DNA of 64,000 nucleotides from an uncultured bacterium. Its GTDB lineage: Bacteria; Cyanobacteriota; Vampirovibrionia; Gastranaerophilales; Gastranaerophilaceae. This document shows, one piece after another, positions 32,949 through 40,735 of the stretch. Made by a program: the position numbers and the translations under genes. Location of the stretch: the NCBI GenBank assembly GCA_949296425.1, contig CASFPN010000045.1, positions 1-64,000 on the forward strand, written 5' to 3'. Under the pieces are notes generated by a model. It saw only the letters and a program-made list of their open reading frames with translations, was not told where the DNA came from and made no database searches. The stretch's first letter is position 1. Each line of letters starts with the position of its first letter.

Positions 32949-33977
32949 TTAGCTTACCACATGTTTTTCGTTTGGTTTGATGATATCTGATTTAGATTTA
33001 GGCGCTTTTTTAGCCCCTGCAACTGTATTTATTACTCCGAGAACCGATGACAGAGCAGCGGCTCCAAGAAGTATTTTCCCGGCATGTTTTGCAACACCAG
33101 AACCTTCGCCTTTATATAAATCTTTTGCACTTCGTATGAAACTTTTACCTAATATTTTCATGGATTGGCCGAATTCTTCCGTTTTCCAGAATTTGAAAGT
33201 CATAGCCTTAAAGTAATCTTCCCATGGCTTTTGGAATGCCAGGGCAACGCCAGTAGCTGCCCATAGATATGAAGATATGCTTTTTGCAAAATTTGATTTG
33301 ATAATAATTTCTTTTATGCGTGATTTTGTTTCCTGGTCAGAATCATTAAGGTTTTCACCCATGTTTAATTTTTTTGCGATTTTGTCATAGCGGAAATTTC
33401 TTTTTTCTCCTTTTGTACTGTCCCCGTAAAGTAAATCCCAGCGAGGAAATTCAACGCTCTCAAAAACTTTATGATATTCAATGCTTGTTATATCCGTATC
33501 ATTTACGCTTTCAGGAAGCTCATAAATAACTTTAGCATAAGGCTGATCTGTATCCACTCCTGTTAACATATTTACGGGTCTGCTTATGAACTGTTTTGAC
33601 ACACTTTTCATAATTCCGTAAAATAATACGCCTAATGCCATTTTTTGGCCGACTTTTGATGCCTGTACTTTATCAAACGGCGCAAAATATTTATTTGCAA
33701 AATTAAACACAGCCATTAAAGTAGCACTGCCTATTAAATAAGGTACAGTACCCATTGTTAAAAATTCATAAAAATTCGCATTCTTACTGCCTTTTAGTCC
33801 TTTGGCCGGATAAAGTGTAAATGCATTTGTAAGTTTATCAAGGCCTATGCGCGTATTTGTTAACGGATTATTTGGCAGCAAAGTATCGTGGTTGTATTTT
33901 AAGCCTTTTTTCTCCTTATTATTGCTGTCAGCAGAAAAATATATTGAATTTTTACTATTATTAACTGGTGAAATCAT
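32949..33977 (-). CDS. Uncharacterised membrane protein related to the first part of its neighbour
   Basis: The 342-residue protein starts at ATG 33977, preceded by GGAGTAAGG; a start 15 bases further out has no ribosome site. After a polar N-terminus it has hydrophobic segments near residues 75-95 (FLTMGTVPYLIGSATLMAVF), 115-130 (MALGVLFYGIM), about 235-250 (YLWAATGVALAF) and near the C-terminus (ILLGAAALSSVLGVINTVAG). Its FPRWDLLYGD region and following membrane segment parallel the larger protein downstream. First gene of the operon with that protein and a GH13 enzyme. No known domain. Confidence 0.6.
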   Translation of the reverse strand: MISPVNNSKNSIYFSADSNNKEKKGLKYNHDTLLPNNPLTNTRIGLDKLTNAFTLYPAKGLKGSKNANFYEFLTMGTVPYLIGSATLMAVFNFANKYFAPFDKVQASKVGQKMALGVLFYGIMKSVSKQFISRPVNMLTGVDTDQPYAKVIYELPESVNDTDITSIEYHKVFESVEFPRWDLLYGDSTKGEKRNFRYDKIAKKLNMGENLNDSDQETKSRIKEIIIKSNFAKSISSYLWAATGVALAFQKPWEDYFKAMTFKFWKTEEFGQSMKILGKSFIRSAKDLYKGEGSGVAKHAGKILLGAAALSSVLGVINTVAGAKKAPKSKSDIIKPNEKHVVS

Positions 33978-34072
33978 CCTTACTCCACACACATATAGAC
34001 ATAATATAGAATGCCCGTGAATAATATTTTTTGATAGTCATGTTTAAATTTTTACATTTTTTAACAATGAAT

Positions 34073-34918
34073 TTATCCGTAAACCGAAAAGAAAATCGCA
34101 GTCGCAAGTCCGGCTATAATACAGTAGTAACCGAAAATTGCAAGTGAAAATTTTGATATAAATTTCATGAAATATTTAATACAGATATAGCCTACAACTG
34201 CAGAAACAATGGTTCCGGCAAGTATTGCCTCCCAGTTATAAAGCATGGCTTCATGGATATCTATTTTTATAAGCGGATAAACCATTGATGCGCCTAAAAT
34301 AATAGGTATACTTAACAAAAATGAATATCTTGCGGCCGTAACTCTATCTAAACCGCAAAAAAGTCCGGTTGCGATAGTCCAACCCGAGCGCGAAAAACCG
34401 GGCAGTGCCGCTAAACCTTGTGCAAGACCTATAAATATTGATGTTTTTAAGTCCAATTCACTTTTTTTCTCTTCAATTTTCTTTGATTTGTATTCGCTGT
34501 ACAGAAGTGTAAAACCGGTTACAAATAACAAAATACCGACAACAGACGGAGTATAAACTAATTTTTCCGCTATTTCATTGATAGGCAGGGCTAATGCAAT
34601 AGTTACTATTGTGCCTAAAATTATGAACAGCCCTAGCTTCGCTTCATTATCCGACCAGTCTTTTGTTTTTAAGGCATGCCACATTGCTTTTATAATATTT
34701 ATTACATCTTTTCTGAAAAATATTAACACTGCAATTAAGGTTCCCAAGTGAACCATTATGTCAAAAAATACTTCTTCATTTGATGTCTGAACAATTTCAA
34801 TCCCTTTAAAAACTTTATAAAAGTTTGAAGTAAACACAAGGTGTGCAGAGCTTGATATCGGTAAAAATTCACTTAATCCCTGTACTATTCCCATTAATAT
34901 TGCCTGTATAAAATTCAT
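34073..34918 (-). CDS. uppP: Undecaprenyl-diphosphatase
   Basis: UppP (BacA) dephosphorylates undecaprenyl pyrophosphate so that the lipid carrier can be reused for peptidoglycan and surface polymers. The 281-residue membrane protein shows both catalytic loops, GIVQGLSEFLPISSSAHL and ALPGFSRSGWTI, and SFLLSIPIILGA. GAGAGGTAAAAA precedes the ATG. It lies downstream of queD with a 125-bp gap. Confidence 0.96.
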   Translation of the reverse strand: MNFIQAILMGIVQGLSEFLPISSSAHLVFTSNFYKVFKGIEIVQTSNEEVFFDIMVHLGTLIAVLIFFRKDVINIIKAMWHALKTKDWSDNEAKLGLFIILGTIVTIALALPINEIAEKLVYTPSVVGILLFVTGFTLLYSEYKSKKIEEKKSELDLKTSIFIGLAQGLAALPGFSRSGWTIATGLFCGLDRVTAARYSFLLSIPIILGASMVYPLIKIDIHEAMLYNWEAILAGTIVSAVVGYICIKYFMKFISKFSLAIFGYYCIIAGLATAIFFSVYG

Positions 34919-34964
34919 TTTTTACCTCTCTCTTTAATTAGTTTTAGAAGTCTGGGAGCTGAAG

Positions 34965-34981
34965 ATCAGGGAGTCAAGCTA
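34965..34981. repeat. Short dispersed motif, family B
   Basis: ATCAGGGAGTCAAGCTA matches GTCAGGAAGTCAAGCTA at 14968-14984 and GTCAAGAAGTCAAGCTA at 39749-39765. The latter two lie in prepilin leader regions; this copy is intergenic between uppP and queD, so it may be a relic of a prepilin gene or a repeat. Confidence 0.45.
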
Positions 34982-35043
34982 ATTTTATGAGTAAAGCTCA
35001 TTTATACAGCCAGTCTTATGAACTTCTTGATATCCCTTGACTG

Positions 35044-35406
35044 CTATTCTTCTTCGTAATAACTGCAGCAAGATGTCTGGGTTTCCCAAACTGTTACTTT
35101 GCTTAATTGAACAACACGTTCTTTTAATTTGTTGTAAATAAACATTGATATCATTTCGCTTGAAGGGCTTTCCCCTTTGAATTCCGCCAGGTTATTTAAA
35201 TCTTTATGATCAAGAAGATCCAAAACTGACCTTAATTCCTTTTTCAAAGTTTTATAATCAATGAGGATATTACTTTTATCAAGAGTATTACCTTTAACGA
35301 AGACTTCTACCATCCAGTTGTGACCATGCTGATTTTCACATTCGCCTTCATAATTTAAAAGATGGTGTGCTGCGGCAAAAAAAGCCTGTGTTTTAATTTC
35401 AAACAT
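35044..35406 (-). CDS. queD: 6-carboxytetrahydropterin synthase QueD-like
   Basis: The enzyme makes 6-carboxy-tetrahydropterin from dihydroneopterin triphosphate on the way to queuosine. The 120-residue protein has the zinc histidines (FFAAAHHL and NQHGHNW), with cysteine before the second motif (CENQHGHNW), and DHKDLNNL. The C-terminal E residue (WETQTSCCSYYEEE) belongs to the usual catalytic end. It lies three bases after kdsC in the kdsD-kdsC-queD series. I cannot exclude a pyruvoyl-tetrahydropterin synthase role. Confidence 0.9.
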   Translation of the reverse strand: MFEIKTQAFFAAAHHLLNYEGECENQHGHNWMVEVFVKGNTLDKSNILIDYKTLKKELRSVLDLLDHKDLNNLAEFKGESPSSEMISMFIYNKLKERVVQLSKVTVWETQTSCCSYYEEE

Positions 35407-35409
35407 TTT

Positions 35410-35877
35410 TTATATCCCTTTTTTTAATATGTAATCACAAAATTCTCTGACAGCTCCTCTGCCGCCGTTTTTGGTTGAAATAAAATTTGCGGCTGCTTTT
35501 ACTTCTTCAACGGCATCTAATGGACACCCTTTAAGTCCGACTTTTTCAAGTATGCATATATCAGGAAGATCATCGCCCATATAAGCAATTTCATCAAATG
35601 AAATATTATATTTGTTCATTATACCTTCAAGAGTTGCTATTTTATTTTTTGAGCCCTGATGGAGTTCTTTAATATTTAAATTTTTTGCTCTGTGTGTAAC
35701 TGTTCCATTATCTCTTGCGGTGATAATTGCGGTTATAATTCCTGCATTATTTAAATTTACAATACCCTGTCCGTCTTTTGCATTAAAAGTTTTGTATTCA
35801 TGTCCGTTTTCGTCAAAAGTCAGGCTTCCGTCCGTTAGCACTCCGTCTACATCAAATGCGGCAAGTTTTATAGTCAT
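35410..35877 (-). CDS. kdsC: 3-deoxy-D-manno-octulosonate 8-phosphate phosphatase
   Basis: KdsC removes phosphate from Kdo-8-phosphate for lipopolysaccharide core. The 155-residue HAD phosphatase shows AFDVDGVLTDGSLTF (the Asp nucleophile), FNAKDGQGI, ITARDN, and MGDDLPDICIL. There is no cap domain, as in the family. It follows kdsD with a one-base gap. Confidence 0.95.
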   Translation of the reverse strand: MTIKLAAFDVDGVLTDGSLTFDENGHEYKTFNAKDGQGIVNLNNAGIITAIITARDNGTVTHRAKNLNIKELHQGSKNKIATLEGIMNKYNISFDEIAYMGDDLPDICILEKVGLKGCPLDAVEEVKAAANFISTKNGGRGAVREFCDYILKKGI

Positions 35878-35878
35878 T

Positions 35879-36868
35879 TTATGCCACTCCCGCCTTTAAT
35901 AGGTCATGAATATGTATAACGCCTATTGGTTTGTTACTCTCATCAACAACCGCAAGAGCCGTAATTGAATATTTTTCCATCAAATTCAGTGCGCTTGCAC
36001 CGTAATCCTTTTTAGAAATGCGTTTCGGATTTTCGGACATTACATCTTTTGCAAGAAGCGGTCTGATATTCTGGTATTTTATAAGAGTTCTTCTAATATC
36101 GCCGTCTGTTAACACTCCGGTTAATTCTCCCGTTTCATTTACAATCATTGCCATGCCGAGTTTCTTTTCCGAAATAAGTTCAATGACTTGAGCAAAGGAA
36201 TTTGATTCTTTTGCAATCGGAAGTTTGTCCGGTTCTGTGAGCATCAAATCTGCAACTTTGTAAGTGAAGCCTTTCCCGAGAGCTCCTGACGGATGGAATA
36301 TCAGGAAATCTTCTTCCGAAAAACCTCTTTTTTGTAAAAGACAAACAGCAAGGGCATCTCCCATTGCAAGGGTTGCGGTTGTACTTGCCGTAGGAGCTTT
36401 GTTAAGCGGGCATGCTTCTTTTTCTACTGAAATATCAAGTGTAATATCTGAAGAATGTGCAAGAGTTGAATTCATCTTGCCGGTCATTCCTATCATTGTT
36501 ACGCCGAAACGTTTAATTAAGGGCAGAAGATTTAGAAGCTCCTGTGTTTCTCCGCTGTTTGAAATTGCAATAACAACGTCATTACGTGTAATAATACCTG
36601 AATCGCCGTGTGTGCTTTCTGCAGGATGAAGAAAATATGACGGAGTCCCTGTAGATGTAAGAGTCGCGGCTATTTTCCTTCCGATAAGTCCGGATTTGCC
36701 CATTCCTGTAACAATTACACGACCTTTGCAATTATAAAGAATATCTATTGCTTTATCAAATTCTTCTCCGATATTATTTTTAAGGCGGAGAATTGAATTT
36801 GCTTCTATATCAAGCACTTCTTTTGCCAGTTCATTAATTTTGCTGTTGCTCATAATAACGGTTTCCAT
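35879..36868 (-). CDS. kdsD: Arabinose 5-phosphate isomerase
   Basis: KdsD converts ribulose 5-phosphate to arabinose 5-phosphate, the first step of Kdo synthesis. The 329-residue protein has an SIS domain (VTGMGKSGLIGRKIAATL, LHPAESTHGDSGII, ISNSGETQELL) and two C-terminal CBS domains (ADLMLTEPDKLPI and KDVMSENPKRISK). GGGGGATAA precedes the chosen ATG; a second ATG six codons on is possible. Together with kdsC it indicates an outer membrane with Kdo. Confidence 0.95.
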   Translation of the reverse strand: METVIMSNSKINELAKEVLDIEANSILRLKNNIGEEFDKAIDILYNCKGRVIVTGMGKSGLIGRKIAATLTSTGTPSYFLHPAESTHGDSGIITRNDVVIAISNSGETQELLNLLPLIKRFGVTMIGMTGKMNSTLAHSSDITLDISVEKEACPLNKAPTASTTATLAMGDALAVCLLQKRGFSEEDFLIFHPSGALGKGFTYKVADLMLTEPDKLPIAKESNSFAQVIELISEKKLGMAMIVNETGELTGVLTDGDIRRTLIKYQNIRPLLAKDVMSENPKRISKKDYGASALNLMEKYSITALAVVDESNKPIGVIHIHDLLKAGVA

Positions 36869-36974
36869 TTATTTATCCCCCATCAATACAGTAATTATAT
36901 AATAAATATCCTTTAAAAGTATTAAATTTACCTGAAATATTTAATTTTTGTAAAAATTCCACGACATAATTTAT

Positions 36975-37238
36975 ATGATAAAATATTTTGACTGCAATAA
37001 ATACAGCTACAATAATCTTTCCGAACAATTCAAACACTATGTTAGAAAAAATAATTGTCCTGAAATTTTTATGGATTTGTCATCAATGAATATTATTGAT
37101 GCAATGAAATTTATTTTATTATCATCTGCATATCATTATAGTAAGTATCCTTCAGGAAAACTTAAATGCCATATTTCTTCAGATGAGCTGAAAAATTATA
37201 TTAAAGTTTTTACTACTGCTAATTTAGAATTAATTTAA
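36975..37238 (+). CDS. Small STAS-like protein
   Basis: The 87-residue protein shows a pattern like an anti-sigma-antagonist/STAS fold: a strand (EIFMDLSSMNIID) with the Asp-Ser loop, a helix (AMKFILLSSAYHY), then KLKCHISSDELKNYIKVF and a final hydrophobic strand. No signal peptide. The ribosome site is weak (no clear SD). It lies 41 bp upstream of the ADP-ribosyltransferase-like gene on the same strand. I regard the fold as a suggestion, not as certain. Confidence 0.5.
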   Translation: MIKYFDCNKYSYNNLSEQFKHYVRKNNCPEIFMDLSSMNIIDAMKFILLSSAYHYSKYPSGKLKCHISSDELKNYIKVFTTANLELI

Positions 37239-37279
37239 AATAAGGTAGCAAAAAATTTTTTTAGGAGTTTTATATAAAT

Positions 37280-38257
37280 ATGAGCATGCCAAAAATAGGC
37301 GGACTGGATAGCATGATTATTTCCAGCTCGGTACAACCGGCAGTAAATTCTCAGGTATCAGCCCGAAAAGAAAATTTAAATAACAGTAAATCGAAAATAT
37401 CGAAAAACATGACTGTTTTAACGGGTGCAGTTGCGCTTGCGGCTATTGTAACCGGCGGTATTCTTATAACTCGGGGTCGGAAATCGAAAGAGATAGTAAA
37501 AGCTGTTGGTAATACAGTTGATAATACGGTTAGTAATCGAGAGCAAAAAGAAACAGGTCAAAAGATATTTACTTTAATTAATTTCGACGAAATTTCACTC
37601 ATAAAAGACGCTGAAAAAGACTTAAGAGACGAAATATCGAAGCTTTTTAAAGTATTTCGTAATAAAGGCTGGCATACCGATAAATTTGAGTGGCGTGTAA
37701 AAGAAGTAGTAATTCCTGATAATCCGCACATTGAACCTGATGTAAGGGAACTTGACGATGAAAGTTTTGAAACTGTAATGAACTTAATAAAAAGCAGATT
37801 CCGTGCTGGGGTAAATTGTCCGGATGCAGAAGAACTGGAAAGAATTGATGCCTTAATAGATGATGCACCGGCGCTGCAAGATAATGTTACTGTTTTCTTC
37901 GGATTAAGAACGCAAAAAACTTGGGATAATTTCTCGCCGATAAATTTTGTTAAAGATTTAAAAGAAGGTAATATGTTTAAGGATGAAAATCATCTTATAA
38001 CTTCACGTGTTTATGATGATTTTCTGGCTCAATGTGATCCGGTTTATTATGAAGGTCATAGAGATTGCGGCTATATAGTACGTGCTTCTTTGCCTCAGGG
38101 AACAAAAGGTCTTGATTGCAGGAGATTGTCCGGTGAAGATTTTAGTGCCGGTGCCAATGCCCTTTTTGTTCTACCGAAAAATTCTCAATTTGAAATTATG
38201 CATATTGATAATAATACCCGCATTATTGATGTCAAATATGTTCTTCCTCAAAATTAA
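37280..38257 (+). CDS. Membrane-anchored ADP-ribosyltransferase-fold protein with altered active-site motifs
   Basis: The 325-residue protein has one transmembrane helix (45-64, TVLTGAVALAAIVTGGILIT) after a Ser-rich N-terminus. The C-terminal 125 residues match the ADP-ribosyltransferase exoenzyme pattern: VFFGLR (R210), LITSRVYDDF in place of STS, GYIVRASLPQGTKGL, RRLSGEDFSAG and LFVLPKNSQFEI. In the family, E-x-E precedes the LLP strand; here it reads N293-A-L295, so both glutamates are absent. It may be inactive or bind another ligand. AGGAG lies upstream of ATG. No antitoxin or immunity-like partner is obvious. Confidence 0.65.
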   Translation: MSMPKIGGLDSMIISSSVQPAVNSQVSARKENLNNSKSKISKNMTVLTGAVALAAIVTGGILITRGRKSKEIVKAVGNTVDNTVSNREQKETGQKIFTLINFDEISLIKDAEKDLRDEISKLFKVFRNKGWHTDKFEWRVKEVVIPDNPHIEPDVRELDDESFETVMNLIKSRFRAGVNCPDAEELERIDALIDDAPALQDNVTVFFGLRTQKTWDNFSPINFVKDLKEGNMFKDENHLITSRVYDDFLAQCDPVYYEGHRDCGYIVRASLPQGTKGLDCRRLSGEDFSAGANALFVLPKNSQFEIMHIDNNTRIIDVKYVLPQN

Positions 38258-38318
38258 TTTTCATCTTGTGGTATAATTATTTTATATTTATTACAATCTC
38301 ATAAATAAAGGGGAAGTT

Positions 38319-39644
38319 ATGATTGAACACTTACATTCAATAGTTCAGATGCATGCTGTTGCAATATCTGCTTCTGTTCTTTTGATTGCATATATTTTTA
38401 TTGCTCTTGAAAAAATTCCGAAAGTGACTATTGCGCTTTTAGGGGCTGGTATTACAATTTTGCTCGGGCTTGTGAGCCAGACAAAGACTTTAAACGGGAA
38501 TTTTGATCCACATTATTTTATAAATTTTGTTGATTTCAATGTAGTATTTTTGCTTGTTTCCATGATGATAATTGTGAGCATTGCGGCAAAAAGCGGTATG
38601 TTTAACTGGATAGCCAATAAATTATTGATGATGACAAAAGGACATCCCATAGGAATATTGATTGCTCTCGGGTTATTTACGGCAATTGCATCAGCTTTTC
38701 TGGATAATGTAACAACTGTTATTTTAATATTACCTGTAACATTTTTTATTGCGGACAAACTGGATATTAATCCTGTCCCATATTTATTTACCGAAATTTT
38801 TGCCTCAAATATCGGCGGTACGGCTACACTTATCGGTGATCCTCCGAATATTATTATCGGAAGTGCTGCAGGACTGTCGTTTATGGATTTTGTTCTGGAA
38901 TTAACACCTATAATTGCATTAATTATGGTTGTTATACTTTTTTTAATGTGGCTGTTTTTCAGGCATGAACTTCATACAACACCTGAAAAAATGGCTGCGG
39001 TAGCAAATTTAGATAATTCAAGAACGATTACGGATTATCCTTTAATGGTTAGAAGTGCAGTCATTTTAATTCTTGTAATTCTCGGATTCATTTTGCATGA
39101 TGTAACACATATTGAAACCTGCGTTACAGCAATGCTCGGAGCAAGTGTTTTGCTTTTGTTTGAAAAGCCGAAAAATATTTTTTGCGAGGTTGAATGGAAT
39201 ACAATATTCTTTTTTATCGGCTTATTTATAATAATCGGGGGATTGGAAGCGTCTGGCGGTATTGCATTGATGGCTAAATGGATTTTGAATGTTACTCAGG
39301 GTTCTCAATCAGCGACAGCTATGATAATACTGTGGGCGTCAGGGATTATATCAGGCGTAATTGATAATATTCCGTACACTGCAACAATGACACCGATGCT
39401 GCTTGAAATCAGAAACGTCATGGGCGCTGAATATACACTACCGCTGTGGTGGTGTTTGTCGTTGGGTGCTTGCCTTGGCGGGAATATGACAATAATTGGT
39501 GCAGCAGCAAATGTTATTGTGTCGGAAACTTCTGCACATCACGGTCATCCTGTTTCTTTTATGGGATTTTTAAAATACGGTGTTATTGTAATGATGGTAT
39601 CGCTGGCATTAAGTTCAATATATATATGGTTTAGGTTTTTGTGA
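38319..39644 (+). CDS. ArsB/NhaD-superfamily ion transporter (SLC13-like)
   Basis: The 441-residue, roughly 11-helix membrane protein belongs to the ArsB/NhaD ion-transporter superfamily: AFLDNVTTVILILPV and GTATLIGDPPNIIIGSAAG in the first half, ISGVIDNIPYTATMTPM and LGACLGGNMTIIGAAANVI in the second are its inverted-repeat signatures. It probably exchanges sodium and protons (NhaD type). No arsenic genes are near. AAAGGGGAAGTT precedes ATG. The prepilin gene at 39672 follows 27 bp later. Confidence 0.88.
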   Translation: MIEHLHSIVQMHAVAISASVLLIAYIFIALEKIPKVTIALLGAGITILLGLVSQTKTLNGNFDPHYFINFVDFNVVFLLVSMMIIVSIAAKSGMFNWIANKLLMMTKGHPIGILIALGLFTAIASAFLDNVTTVILILPVTFFIADKLDINPVPYLFTEIFASNIGGTATLIGDPPNIIIGSAAGLSFMDFVLELTPIIALIMVVILFLMWLFFRHELHTTPEKMAAVANLDNSRTITDYPLMVRSAVILILVILGFILHDVTHIETCVTAMLGASVLLLFEKPKNIFCEVEWNTIFFFIGLFIIIGGLEASGGIALMAKWILNVTQGSQSATAMIILWASGIISGVIDNIPYTATMTPMLLEIRNVMGAEYTLPLWWCLSLGACLGGNMTIIGAAANVIVSETSAHHGHPVSFMGFLKYGVIVMMVSLALSSIYIWFRFL

Positions 39645-39671
39645 TAATTTATGTAAAGAAAGGAATGTTGT

Positions 39672-40732
39672 ATGAACGGATTAAGTAATTTTAAAGATTT
39701 GCAAACCTTCGGGGGGGGGGCACTCCAGAGCTAGGCAGAGGATTAGATGTCAAGAAGTCAAGCTATTTAAATCTCGTAAGATACTATGTCACTAAGGCAG
39801 TAAGAAGTATCGTAACAATTTCCCGGGAGAGGGGTGCTACGCACGTAGATCTGCCGATCAGCCAACGCAAATCCGTCTTTACCCTTGTAAAGGGTGCTGC
39901 GCACGCAGCCCTACCGAACAAGCAGTGCAAATGCGCGTTTACATTGGCAGAGGTTCTCATCACCGTCGGTATTATAGGTGTTGTTGCGGCTATGACGTTA
40001 TCGACAGTAATATCAAAGATACAGGATAAGCAAAATATTGCCAAATGGAAAAAGGAATTCTCTGTAGTAAGCAACGCGTTTAATGAAGTAGTCGCTGACG
40101 GAGTAACAATATGTAATTATACTCAATCCGGTAATTGTAAAGGGCAAGAATTTACAGATGAATTTGTAAAAGCCATACAGGCAAAGTTAAATGTAATAGA
40201 CTATTGCGGCTTAAAAGTTTCGGATAGTAATAAACGTTGTGATTATTTTAACAGCAACTGGTATGAAGCACATGCAAAATACAAATGGTCCGGAGTTGCA
40301 AATCTCTATAGCCGTTATAAAGCTTTGGGAGTAAAAGAAGAATCTAACCCTGGCTCTTATTATCCTTATGGAATATATGCATACAATTTTTCCAGTCTTG
40401 CACTTCTGTTGTCAGACGGTGCTGTTGTATATCTTGGAGAAAGTCATAACGGGCCATGGGTGGTAGTTGATGTGAATAACTTTCAAACAGGCCCTAATGA
40501 ATTCGGGCGTGATGTGTTTGTTGCCCGTGTATTTTCAAACATAAAAACCGGCAAGCATTATCTGAGTCCAATGGGTGCTGAAGGGACTTTTTCACCTGAT
40601 GACATAAACGGTGATGAAAAATGTGAATGCTCAAAAGATCAAGGGGTAAAAACAGGTACTTATTTTATAGGTGTTGGTTCAAAATATATAATCTCCGGTG
40701 TTTGTTGTTCCGCTAAATATTTGATGGAATAA
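39672..40732 (+). CDS. Prepilin-like protein interrupted by a G10 tract (out of frame as read)
   Basis: AAAGGAATGTTGT and ATG at 39672 start 13 codons (MNGLSNFKDLQTF) that run into ten G (39711-39720) and stop at TAG 39732-39734. With one more G, or two fewer, the frame continues without a stop to 40732 and gives about 353 residues: a leader of about 90 residues, then CAFTLAEVLITVGIIGVVAAMTL (prepilin signal, Glu at +5), then a body with FGRDVF, MGAEGTFSPD, CECSKD and SGVCCSAKYL. I therefore list one gene with a switchable frame; a sequencing error in the homopolymer would look the same. Confidence 0.8.
39711..39720 (+). repeat. Homopolymer G10 tract in prepilin leader
   Basis: Ten G after codon 13 of the prepilin gene at 39672. 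Length modulo three decides if the whole protein is made. Same context as 14861-14870 (C before, GCA after). Confidence 0.95.
39830..39946 (+). repeat. In-frame imperfect tandem repeat (2 x 57 bp) in the prepilin leader
   Basis: 39830-39886 and 39890-39946 match at about 41 of 57 positions with one codon between. They encode RGATHVDLPISQRKSVFTL and KGAAHAALPNKQCKCAFTL, so the segment before and including FTL is doubled. Each copy contains a palindrome (CTACGCACGTAG; GCTGCGCACGCAGC). Confidence 0.85.
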
Positions 40733-40735
40733 TTT

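Noticed and set aside
37280-38257. Toxin of a toxin-antitoxin or polymorphic toxin system
   Set aside because: The domain is ADP-ribosyltransferase-like, but catalytic glutamates are absent and no immunity-like neighbour or export signal is visible.
38319-39644. Arsenite efflux protein ArsB
   Set aside because: It is in the same superfamily, but there are no arsenic genes nearby and the signatures fit NhaD-type transport at least as well.
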